Assembly: GCA_945492935.1 (NCBI GenBank)
Contig: CALYVE010000132.1
Span: forward strand, 1 to 5,643
Source of the DNA: an uncultured Lachnospiraceae bacterium
GTDB lineage: Bacteria; Bacillota; Clostridia; Lachnospirales; Lachnospiraceae
Reading direction: 5' to 3'
Length of the DNA: 5,643 nucleotides
The stretch's first letter is position 1, and each line of letters begins with the position of its first letter. Below the pieces are notes generated by a model, which worked only from the letters and a program-made list of their open reading frames with translations, was not told the DNA's origin and searched no databases. Of this stretch, positions 1 to 5,643 are shown piece after piece. The position numbers were made by a program, and so were the translations under genes.

Positions 1-1566
1 GGTGAGATTGGTGAGGTTATCACAAATAACGCCAAGGTATTTGCCAACATTCCGAATAAGATTCCGGATAACAATACTCTTGTCATTCGCGGCGAAGCCG
101 TTATCACATATACAGACTTTGAGCGTATCAACGAGACAATCGAGGATGTTGCTGCAAAATACAAGAATCCACGTAACCTTTGTTCCGGTTCGGTTCGTCA
201 GCTCAACAACAAGGTGACTGCACAACGTAATGTACACTTCTTCGCATTTTATCTTATGGATACAGGTAATCCGGAGATTGATAAGACAATCAACACCAAA
301 TTTGATTATCTTGCAAAGCTTGGCTTTGATGTTGTAGAGCATTTTACTGTAAATGCGGGCAATATCGCAGACCATGTAGCGATGTTCGCAGACAAAATTG
401 CGCAAAATGATTTTCCTTCCGATGGACTCGTGCTTTCATACGATGATGTAGCCTATGGGCATTCGCTTGGAACAACCGCTAAATTCCCGAGAGATTCCAT
501 TGCGTTCAAATGGGCAGACGAGCAGGCGGAGACAATTCTTCGTGAGGTTGAATGGAGTGCATCAAGAACAGGTCTTATTAATCCTGTTGCGATTTTTGAT
601 TCGGTATCGCTTGAGGGAACATCGGTTAGTCGTGCGAGCGTTCATAATGTCAGTATTGTTCGTCAGCTAAAGCTTGGCATTGGTGACACAATCAAGGTTT
701 ATAAGGCAAACATGATTATTCCGCAGATTAGTGAGAATCTCACACAGAGCGGAAATCTCGCGATACCTACAGAGTGTCCTGTTTGTGGTGGTGCGACACG
801 AATCAACAATGATAATGGCATTGAGACACTTTATTGCACAAATGATGCCTGTCCGGCAAAGGCAATCAAGCTTTTCACACATTTTGTATCACGGAATGCG
901 ATGAATATTGATGGTCTATCAGAGGCAACGCTTGAGAAGTTCCTTGAATGTGGATTTATTAAGGAACTGCATGATTTATACAAGATTGAACAATATAAAG
1001 ATGAGATTGTAGCATTAGAGGGATTCGGTCAGAAGTCTTATGACAATATGATTGCATCGATTGATGCATCGCGTACAACCTCACTTTCTCGCGTATTATA
1101 CGGACTTGGTATTTTGAATATTGGGAGTGCGACTGCAAAGCTTATTTGTAAACATTTTAATGATGACATTGATGCGATATTGTCTGCACCTGTTGAGGAA
1201 TTTGTTGAGATTGATAAGATTGGTGATGTAATTGCAGAGGGTATTGTAAATTACCTTCACGATGAAACAAACATCAAGAACATCCGTGCATTGCTTGCAG
1301 AGCTTACAATTGAGAAAACAGTTGTCCAAGATGTACAGGATCTTGCGGGTAAGACATTTGTAATTACCGGAACTCTCAATTCTTTTGAAAACCGCGACGC
1401 TCTTAAGAAGGTAATTGAAGACCGTGGTGGCAAAGTTACAGGAAGTGTTTCGGCAAAAACAAACTATTTAATTAATAATGATGTTCTGTCATCGTCTTCG
1501 AAAAATAAAAAAGCAAAGGAACTTGGCGTTCCTATTATTTCTGAGGATGATTTCTTGAAGTTATAA
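1..1566 (+). CDS. ligA: NAD+-dependent DNA ligase LigA (5'-truncated by window edge)
   Basis: LigA seals nicks in duplex DNA during replication and repair, using NAD+ to adenylate itself. The reading frame is open from base 1, giving 521 residues. Compared with the usual 650-670, about 130-150 N-terminal residues, including the KxDG adenylated lysine, lie upstream. Visible in order (window residue numbers): RGE motif (30-32), NPRN..SGSVRQL (56-68), motif IV DGLVLS (141-146), motif V IAFKW (167-171), OB fold (about 195-250), a four-Cys zinc finger (C259, C262, C279, C284), helix-hairpin-helix repeats (about 300-420) and a C-terminal BRCT domain (about 447-521). Oddities: by eye, motif IV has Ser where E. 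coli LigA has Lys290, and the Arg277 position is not Arg. The GTG at 214 is an internal Val codon, not a start, because homology continues unbroken upstream. metA follows after 48 bp with no terminator. The family call is secure; the effect of the substitutions is not known. Confidence 0.96.
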   Translation, partial: GEIGEVITNNAKVFANIPNKIPDNNTLVIRGEAVITYTDFERINETIEDVAAKYKNPRNLCSGSVRQLNNKVTAQRNVHFFAFYLMDTGNPEIDKTINTKFDYLAKLGFDVVEHFTVNAGNIADHVAMFADKIAQNDFPSDGLVLSYDDVAYGHSLGTTAKFPRDSIAFKWADEQAETILREVEWSASRTGLINPVAIFDSVSLEGTSVSRASVHNVSIVRQLKLGIGDTIKVYKANMIIPQISENLTQSGNLAIPTECPVCGGATRINNDNGIETLYCTNDACPAKAIKLFTHFVSRNAMNIDGLSEATLEKFLECGFIKELHDLYKIEQYKDEIVALEGFGQKSYDNMIASIDASRTTSLSRVLYGLGILNIGSATAKLICKHFNDDIDAILSAPVEEFVEIDKIGDVIAEGIVNYLHDETNIKNIRALLAELTIEKTVVQDVQDLAGKTFVITGTLNSFENRDALKKVIEDRGGKVTGSVSAKTNYLINNDVLSSSSKNKKAKELGVPIISEDDFLKL

Positions 1567-1583
1567 TCAAAAAGTGTTATAAC
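1555..1583 (+). promoter_or_regulatory. candidate sigma-A promoter for metA, overlapping ligA 3' end
   Basis: A -35-like TTGAAG (1555-1560, the last two sense codons of ligA) is followed by a 17-bp spacer and a -10-like TATAAC (1578-1583) preceded by TG at 1575-1576, which makes an extended -10 element. Transcription would start near 1590, leaving a leader of about 25 nt with an AGAGG ribosome site at 1602-1606, 8 nt before the metA ATG. Matches are 4/6 at -35 and 5/6 at -10. The prediction is from sequence only; in an AT-rich genome a chance match is possible. Confidence 0.45.
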
Positions 1584-1614
1584 AGAGAAAGTATGTAGAA
1601 AAGAGGTTGATAAT

Positions 1615-2520
1615 ATGCCGATTAAAATAGATAATGATTTACCGGTTAAGAAAATATTAGAGCAGGAGAATATATTTGTTATGGATGAAAACCGTGCGTT
1701 GAGTCAGGATATTCGTCCGCTTGATATTTTAATTTTAAATCTTATGCCTTTGAAGGAGGATACAGAGCTTCAGCTTCTTCGCAGTTTGTCGAATACACCA
1801 CTTCAGGTAAATATATCTTTTATTCGTACAATGTCCTACGAGTCAAAACATGTTTCAGAGGCACATTTAGAACGGTTTTATACTGATTTTGAGAGTGTTC
1901 GTCATAGAAAATGGGATGGACTTATTATTACGGGTGCACCGGTTGAACTCATGGAGTTTGAGGAGGTTGAGTACTGGAACGAGCTTACTGAGATTATGGA
2001 CTGGTCAAAGGACAACGTAACCTCAACACTCCACATTTGCTGGGGGGCACAGGCTGGTTTATATTACCGTTATGGTGTTAAGAAATTTAAGATGGACAAG
2101 AAATTCTCCGGTGTATATAAGCATTATACATTCCACAAGCGTACGCCGCTTGTACGTGGCTTCGATGACAGCTTTCTTGTACCACAGTCAAGATATACAG
2201 AGGTTGACAAGCAGGCGATTGTTGACAACCCGTTGCTTGAGATTGTTGCTGAGTCAAAGGTGACAGGACCATATCTTATTATTGGCGAGGATGGAAAGAA
2301 CATTTTTGTGACAGGACATCCGGAGTACGATACACTTACGCTGGATCAGGAATATAAGCGAGATGTAAAAAAAGGGTTAAATCCTGATATTCCGGTACAT
2401 TATTATCCGAACGATGATCCGACACAGACACCGATTAAGTCATGGCGTTGTCACGCAAATACGCTTTATACAAACTGGCTTAATTATTATGTGTATCAGG
2501 TGACACCATATCAGCTGTAG
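1615..2520 (+). CDS. metA: Homoserine O-acetyltransferase (MetA family)
   Basis: A cytoplasmic enzyme that acylates the hydroxyl of L-homoserine, the first committed step of methionine biosynthesis from homoserine. The 301 residues match the family's usual length and cover it end to end. Catalytic residues sit at the E. coli MetA numbers without gaps: Cys142 in HICWGAQAG, His235 and Glu237 in GHPEYD, with Arg249 also present. Residue 111 is Glu (APVE); work on Bacillus cereus MetA links Glu111 to acetyl-CoA use, whereas the E. coli succinyltransferase has Gly there. O-acetylhomoserine is therefore the predicted product, despite the older name homoserine O-succinyltransferase. The ATG is preceded by AGAGG at 8 nt, and the MPIKI start is family-typical. 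The 48-bp gap after ligA is too short for a SAM riboswitch or T-box. The 3' end overlaps the convergent flippase gene by 41 bp. Confidence 0.96.
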   Translation: MPIKIDNDLPVKKILEQENIFVMDENRALSQDIRPLDILILNLMPLKEDTELQLLRSLSNTPLQVNISFIRTMSYESKHVSEAHLERFYTDFESVRHRKWDGLIITGAPVELMEFEEVEYWNELTEIMDWSKDNVTSTLHICWGAQAGLYYRYGVKKFKMDKKFSGVYKHYTFHKRTPLVRGFDDSFLVPQSRYTEVDKQAIVDNPLLEIVAESKVTGPYLIIGEDGKNIFVTGHPEYDTLTLDQEYKRDVKKGLNPDIPVHYYPNDDPTQTPIKSWRCHANTLYTNWLNYYVYQVTPYQL

Positions 2521-3889
2521 GTTTTGTGTTTTTGATTCTTAATTGAAGTGTGATAAATTGTAGCATGTCAATAAGGATATAGCTTGCTGCAATGCCGTAT
2601 ATGTACGCTTTTATTCCGAATATCGGTACAAGAATAAAGGAACATGCTATACGAACGGATATTCCTATGATGTTATACATTAGATTTGTGAATGCCATAT
2701 CCATACCATTTAAGAATGCTGACAGGTTGCCGGAGATATAGATGAAGGGACAGAGAAAGCTCATATTTCGCAATAATATTCCCGCCATTTCATTATGAAA
2801 AGCAACATTGCATATATATTTTGCAAGCACCATATACAGTATGCTTGCAATCATGCCGAGACTAAGACAGAAGAAAACGCTTGCAAAGAGCGTTTTCTTT
2901 ATTTTTTTATAATTATTTGTTGCCTCTGCAAAGGATACAGACGGTAAAAGCATAGAAGATAATGAGGTTGTAATTGTCGCAGGAAATAAAAGGAATGGTA
3001 AAACAATTCCTGTTACGATACCGAATATTTCCATCGCAAATGTTTTGTCATCATAATGGGCATACAGAACATTTGGCAGAAGTACTGCTTCAAAGCTTGA
3101 AAATAATGCGAAAATTAAACTGTTTACTGACATAGGGATTGCATCGTTTATGTAACCTTTGGCAACGGTTTTATAGGTACAAGCTGATAAATTGTTTCTT
3201 ATAATTGTAAATGACTGATTGTTGTTGTCTGAATTCTTATTCTTTTTTGATATAGTGTTCCGTTTTCTGTCAATAAAATAAAAAAATGTTGTTAGTATGG
3301 TAGCACTTAATTCACCTATGACAACTGCAACAACAGCAAGTCTTGCGTTTCGTGTAGTTTTGACTAGAAAGTATGCAAGAAAGGCTGCAGATGATATTCG
3401 AATAATCTGTTCAAATAATTGCGTGATTCCCTGATATTTTGGTTCGTTTTTTCCTAAAAAGAATGAATTGATTATTGCCTTGAATACGACAAAAGGAATT
3501 GCAAAGCATAACAATTGAAGAAGCGGTGTGCATTCGGTGTTTTTTAGAACGGCAAGTGAAATAGTATTTGCATTTGCATATACGAGACTTGATGTGACAA
3601 TACTTAACGAGACAGAAATTATAAGAGCGTAGCTTAGTGTACGATTCATACAATTGTATTTTTGCCTGCCAAGATAAGCAGAGACATGCTTTGTCAGGGC
3701 CTGGCAGAATCCCTGACCACAGAAAGAAAACATTAATATATACAACGGAAATACAAGTTGGTAAATACCGAGCTGTTGTACACCAATAAGCTTTGTTAAG
3801 AATATTCTATAATAAAACCCAAGTAACTTCGTACAAAGGCCTGTAATCGTTAAAATAAGTGTTCCCCTGATAATTGTATTTTTTGACAT
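2480..3889 (-). CDS. SpoVB-like polysaccharide/lipid flippase (MOP superfamily)
   Basis: A 469-residue integral membrane protein with about 12 hydrophobic segments, roughly at residues 10-30, 40-60, 84-105, 122-145, 158-178, 183-206, 252-275, 285-310, 333-358, 369-390, 400-420 and 422-450. The N-terminal pattern RGTLILTITGLCTKLLGF, then YRIFL and LGIYQLVFPLY, is typical of the SpoVB / polysaccharide-transporter branch of the MOP flippases. These move lipid-linked cell-wall or polysaccharide precursors across the membrane; in Bacillus, SpoVB acts in spore cortex synthesis. A Lys/Asn-rich hydrophilic loop (about 207-235) separates the two halves. The protein is somewhat shorter than B. subtilis SpoVB and has 11 Cys. 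Start: ATG at 3889-3887 with GAGG 5 nt upstream; no convincing sigma-A promoter was found before it. It overlaps metA tail to tail by 41 bp. The substrate cannot be told from sequence; other MOP flippases (Wzx-like, MurJ-like) remain possible. Confidence 0.88.
   Translation of the reverse strand: MSKNTIIRGTLILTITGLCTKLLGFYYRIFLTKLIGVQQLGIYQLVFPLYILMFSFCGQGFCQALTKHVSAYLGRQKYNCMNRTLSYALIISVSLSIVTSSLVYANANTISLAVLKNTECTPLLQLLCFAIPFVVFKAIINSFFLGKNEPKYQGITQLFEQIIRISSAAFLAYFLVKTTRNARLAVVAVVIGELSATILTTFFYFIDRKRNTISKKNKNSDNNNQSFTIIRNNLSACTYKTVAKGYINDAIPMSVNSLIFALFSSFEAVLLPNVLYAHYDDKTFAMEIFGIVTGIVLPFLLFPATITTSLSSMLLPSVSFAEATNNYKKIKKTLFASVFFCLSLGMIASILYMVLAKYICNVAFHNEMAGILLRNMSFLCPFIYISGNLSAFLNGMDMAFTNLMYNIIGISVRIACSFILVPIFGIKAYIYGIAASYILIDMLQFITLQLRIKNTKPTADMVSPDTHNN
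2821..2850 (+). repeat. perfect 9-bp inverted repeat inside the flippase gene
   Basis: TTGCAAGCA (2821-2829) and TGCTTGCAA (2842-2850) are perfect inverse complements around a 12-nt loop, so RNA from either strand could fold here. The motif GCTTGCAA recurs at 2879-2886, in the stem and loop of the neighbouring terminator-like hairpin. Coding explains part of it: on the minus strand the two GCTTGCAA copies encode Ala-Ser dipeptides, and the inverted copy encodes Leu-Ala. Any function is inference. Confidence 0.45.
2871..2908 (+). terminator. plus-strand intrinsic terminator-like hairpin, antisense within the flippase gene
   Basis: The left arm AAGAAAACGCT (2871-2881) pairs perfectly over 11 bp with AGCGTTTTCTT (2889-2899) across a 7-nt loop. 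A run of seven T follows at 2902-2908. On the plus strand this has the layout of a Rho-independent terminator, although the stem has only 4 G-C pairs. On the minus strand no T-run follows the stem, so it should not stop flippase transcription. It lies about 350 bp past the metA stop, with no better plus-strand terminator in between, and is the best candidate end for metA transcripts. The same bases encode a normal-looking stretch of the flippase (about residues 328-340), so chance cannot be excluded. Confidence 0.5.
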
Positions 3890-3963
3890 AACTGCCTCAC
3901 AATATGTCTTATTCCATATATATTTTGTTTGTTCTTTGATTATTACTGATAATATTTTTCAAT

Positions 3964-3986
3964 AAAGAGAAATCGTGTTTCTTTTT
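3964..3986. repeat. weak AT-rich stem-loop between divergent genes
   Basis: AAAGAGAAA (3964-3972) can pair with TTTCTTTTT (3978-3986) over 9 bp, with one G-T wobble on the plus strand and a 5-nt loop. It sits just upstream of the nifS -35 box. The pairing is almost all A-T and lacks a separate T-tract, so it is a poor terminator. It could be a chance purine/pyrimidine mirror. Confidence 0.2.
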
Positions 3987-3987
3987 G

Positions 3988-4016
3988 TTGACTTCTGGAA
4001 TTCACAGTGATATGGT
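3988..4016 (+). promoter_or_regulatory. sigma-A-type promoter for nifS-nifU
   Basis: TTGACT (3988-3993, 5/6 match to the -35 consensus), a spacer of exactly 17 bp, and TATGGT (4011-4016, 4/6) with TG at 4008-4009 forming an extended -10. The predicted start near 4022-4024 gives a leader of about 62 nt before the nifS ATG. This is the best promoter match in the window and sits where expected, in the divergent gap. It is not experimentally supported here. Confidence 0.65.
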
Positions 4017-4046
4017 AGCCATGAAAATAGGATGATATATACATAC

Positions 4047-4064
4047 ATCTTGTGATATCAAGAT
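4047..4064. promoter_or_regulatory. inverted repeat in nifS leader, possible operator
   Basis: ATCTTG (4047-4052) and CAAGAT (4059-4064) form a perfect 6-bp inverted repeat with a 6-nt centre, about 25-40 bp downstream of the predicted nifS transcription start. The sequence TGATAT occurs three times in this short region (4008-4013, 4033-4038, 4053-4058), the first overlapping the -10 box. The position suits a repressor site. I cannot match it to a known operator such as that of IscR or another Rrf2 regulator. Confidence 0.3.
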
Positions 4065-4085
4065 TAGGAAAAAGGAGTGTGTTAA

Positions 4086-5270
4086 ATGGATAAATTCATA
4101 TACTTAGACCATGCAGCAACTACACAGACAAAGCCGGAGGTAGTTGATGCGATGCTTCCATATTTCACAGAATTTTATGGAAATCCATCGAGTGTATATA
4201 AATTTTCGAACAAAGGAAAAGAGGCGATTCTTAACGCAAGAACAACGATTGCCAATAGCTTAAATACAGAGGTTACAAATATCTATTTTACAGCAGGCGG
4301 ATCCGAAGCGGATAACTGGGCATTGAAGGCAACCGCAGAGGCTTACAGTGCTAAGGGTAAGCACATTATTACATCAAAGATTGAGCACCATGCAATTCTT
4401 CATACTTGCGAATGGTTAGAAAAGCAGGGATATGAAATCACATATATCGACGTAGATGAAAATGGTATCTTAAAGCTTGATCAGTTAGAAAAGGCGATTC
4501 GTCCGGATACAATTTTAGTATCTGTTATGTTTGCAAATAACGAGATAGGTACCATTCAGCCAATCAAGGAGATTGGTGAGCTCTGCAAGAAAAATGGAGT
4601 CTTGTTCCATACAGATGCTGTTCAGGCATACGGTCAGCTTCCTATTGACGTAGAGGCACTTCATATTGATATGCTTTCGGCGAGCGGTCACAAGCTAAAC
4701 GGTCCAAAGGGTATCGGATTTCTTTACATTCGTAAAGGTGTGAAAATCCGAAGCTTTGTACATGGTGGAGCGCAGGAGCGTTCGAGAAGAGCCGGTACGG
4801 AGAATCTTCCCGGTATTGTTGGATTTGGCAAGGCTGTTGAAATCGCTTTTGAGACGATGGAGGCGCGCGCAAAGCATGAGACCGAGTTAAGAGATTATGT
4901 TATGGATAAAGTTTTAGCAAAGATTCCGTATACCAGAGTGAATGGTCATAAAACGAACCGTTTACCAAATAATATTAATTTCAGTTTTCAGTTTATTGAA
5001 GGCGAATCATTACTCATAATGCTTGATATGGCAGGAATTTGCGGTTCGAGTGGTTCAGCGTGTACATCAGGTTCCCTTGATCCGTCGCATGTTCTTCTTG
5101 CAATTGGTTTACCACACGAGATTGCACATGGTTCCCTTCGACTTACACTAGGTGAAGAGAACACAAAGGAAGAGATGGATTATGTAATTGACCAGTTAAA
5201 GCGTATTGTAGAAAGACTGCGCAGCATGTCTCCGCTTTATGAAGATTACATCAAGAAACAGAGCAAATAA
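4086..5270 (+). CDS. nifS: Cysteine desulfurase (NifS/IscS, group I)
   Basis: A PLP-dependent cytoplasmic enzyme that converts L-cysteine to alanine and holds the released sulfur as a persulfide for Fe-S cluster assembly and other thiolation pathways. The 394 residues match the family's normal length. Visible: YLDHAATT near the N terminus, GGSEADN (71-77) in the cofactor-binding region, the ring-stacking His101 in IEHHA, Asp177 and Gln180 in HTDAVQ, the PLP-binding Lys203 in SGHK, and the RRAGTEN stretch (234-240). The catalytic Cys326 lies in SSGSACTSGS, the long-loop form of IscS/NifS rather than the SufS/CsdA form. The ATG is preceded by AAGGAG at 8 nt. nifU follows after 29 bp, so the two should be cotranscribed. 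Nothing ties it to nitrogen fixation; in clostridia NifS-NifU commonly serve general Fe-S assembly. Confidence 0.96.
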   Translation: MDKFIYLDHAATTQTKPEVVDAMLPYFTEFYGNPSSVYKFSNKGKEAILNARTTIANSLNTEVTNIYFTAGGSEADNWALKATAEAYSAKGKHIITSKIEHHAILHTCEWLEKQGYEITYIDVDENGILKLDQLEKAIRPDTILVSVMFANNEIGTIQPIKEIGELCKKNGVLFHTDAVQAYGQLPIDVEALHIDMLSASGHKLNGPKGIGFLYIRKGVKIRSFVHGGAQERSRRAGTENLPGIVGFGKAVEIAFETMEARAKHETELRDYVMDKVLAKIPYTRVNGHKTNRLPNNINFSFQFIEGESLLIMLDMAGICGSSGSACTSGSLDPSHVLLAIGLPHEIAHGSLRLTLGEENTKEEMDYVIDQLKRIVERLRSMSPLYEDYIKKQSK

Positions 5271-5299
5271 GACAATGACTCATATGAGGAGGAATAGAT

Positions 5300-5643
5300 A
5301 TGTATAGTGAGAAAGTAATGGATCATTTCCAAAATCCTAGAAATGTTGGTGAAATTGAGAATGCAAGTGGTGTTGGCACAGTCGGTAATGCGAAGTGTGG
5401 CGATATTATGAGAATATATTTTGATATCGATGAAAATCAGGTGATTCGGGATGTGAAGTTTAAGACCTTTGGCTGTGGAGCCGCTGTTGCAACAAGCAGT
5501 ATGGCAACAGAGCTTGTTAAGGGTAAGACAATCTATGAGGCGCTTGAAGTAACAAACAAGGCAGTTATGGAAGCATTAGACGGACTTCCACCGGTAAAGG
5601 TTCATTGCTCATTACTTGCTGAGGAGGCAATCCATGCTGCACT
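5300..5643 (+). CDS. nifU: Fe-S cluster assembly scaffold NifU/IscU (3'-truncated by window edge)
   Basis: The scaffold on which NifS-derived sulfur and iron form [2Fe-2S]/[4Fe-4S] clusters before transfer to target proteins. The window holds 114 codons plus 2 bases. A length near 125-150 would suit a short IscU-type protein, but whether it carries extra C-terminal domains cannot be seen. All ligand residues are present: Cys33 in NAKCGD, Asp35, Cys59 in FGCGAA, and His102-Cys103 in the LPPVKVHCS stretch. The family-typical NPRNVG occurs at 12-17. LPPVK (96-100) is the segment that the HscA chaperone binds in E. coli IscU; whether a partner exists here is unknown. A strong AGGAGG (5287-5292) lies 7 nt before the ATG. 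It is downstream of nifS in one operon. Confidence 0.95.
   Translation, partial: MYSEKVMDHFQNPRNVGEIENASGVGTVGNAKCGDIMRIYFDIDENQVIRDVKFKTFGCGAAVATSSMATELVKGKTIYEALEVTNKAVMEALDGLPPVKVHCSLLAEEAIHAA

Noticed and set aside
214..216. GTG as the start of a shortened LigA
   Set aside because: The upstream frame encodes conserved LigA motifs (RGE, NPRN) and there is no ribosome site; this is an internal Val codon.
2..217. A 71-residue open frame, frame 2, plus strand
   Set aside because: It lies out of frame inside the clear LigA reading frame 1 and its translation resembles no protein I recognise; it is a shadow frame.
667..1329. Two short minus-strand open frames (667-882 and 1096-1329)
   Set aside because: Both are antisense to conserved LigA domains, have Cys- and Asn-rich unlikely compositions and no ribosome-site support.
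1567..1614. Riboswitch, T-box or terminator between ligA and metA
   Set aside because: Only 48 bp are available and no stem-loop with a T-run is visible.
2072..2272. Short open frames on both strands within metA
   Set aside because: They overlap the conserved MetA coding sequence out of frame and show no recognisable protein.
3411..3653. An 80-residue minus-strand frame within the flippase gene
   Set aside because: It is an alternate frame of the flippase coding strand with no independent support.
3648..3659. Perfect 12-bp palindrome ATACAATTGTAT followed by T residues
   Set aside because: It has no loop, is entirely AT-rich apart from one C/G pair, and lies inside the flippase coding region; this is expected by chance in AT-rich DNA.
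3890..3915. SigE-like -10 (CATATTGT on the minus strand) for the SpoVB-like gene
   Set aside because: A start from it would fall in or after the ribosome site, leaving no usable leader, and no -35 partner was found at the right distance.
4642..4877. Two minus-strand open frames within nifS
   Set aside because: Both are antisense to the PLP-lysine region of NifS and have no ribosome site or recognisable similarity.

Overview
The window looks like chromosomal DNA from a low-GC, probably spore-forming Firmicute, most likely a member of the Clostridia close to Lachnospiraceae. This rests on AT-rich wobble positions, purine-rich Shine-Dalgarno sites, a SpoVB-type flippase, the Gram-positive type of MetA, and a LigA of a divergent form I associate with clostridia from memory. 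No mobile element, CRISPR array, tRNA or rRNA was seen. The content is core housekeeping, and no unmistakably new multi-gene system is present. The interest lies in details of individual proteins and in how transcripts may overlap.

Layout: (1) 1-1566, plus strand: the C-terminal four fifths or so of an NAD+-dependent DNA ligase (ligA), cut by the left edge. (2) 1615-2520, plus strand: metA, a homoserine O-acyltransferase whose residue 111 predicts acetyl-CoA use. It follows ligA after 48 bp and has a promoter-like sequence that overlaps the ligA 3' end. (3) 2480-3889, minus strand: a multi-pass membrane protein of the SpoVB/MurJ-like MOP flippase group, convergent with metA and overlapping it by 41 bp. 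(4) 3890-4085: a 196-bp divergent intergenic region with a good sigma-A-type promoter and a short inverted repeat ahead of nifS. (5) 4086-5270, plus strand: nifS, cysteine desulfurase. (6) 5300 to the right edge, plus strand: nifU/iscU, the Fe-S scaffold, cut at residue 114.

nifS and nifU form a sulfur-mobilisation and scaffold pair in one operon. NifS takes sulfur from cysteine and passes the persulfide to NifU, which builds Fe-S clusters. The ligA and metA genes are functionally unrelated and may share readthrough transcription. No terminator is visible between metA and the convergent flippase gene. The first convincing plus-strand intrinsic terminator lies about 350 bp inside the flippase gene, in antisense, at 2871-2908. 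This suggests that metA transcripts may carry a long 3' extension complementary to the flippase mRNA.
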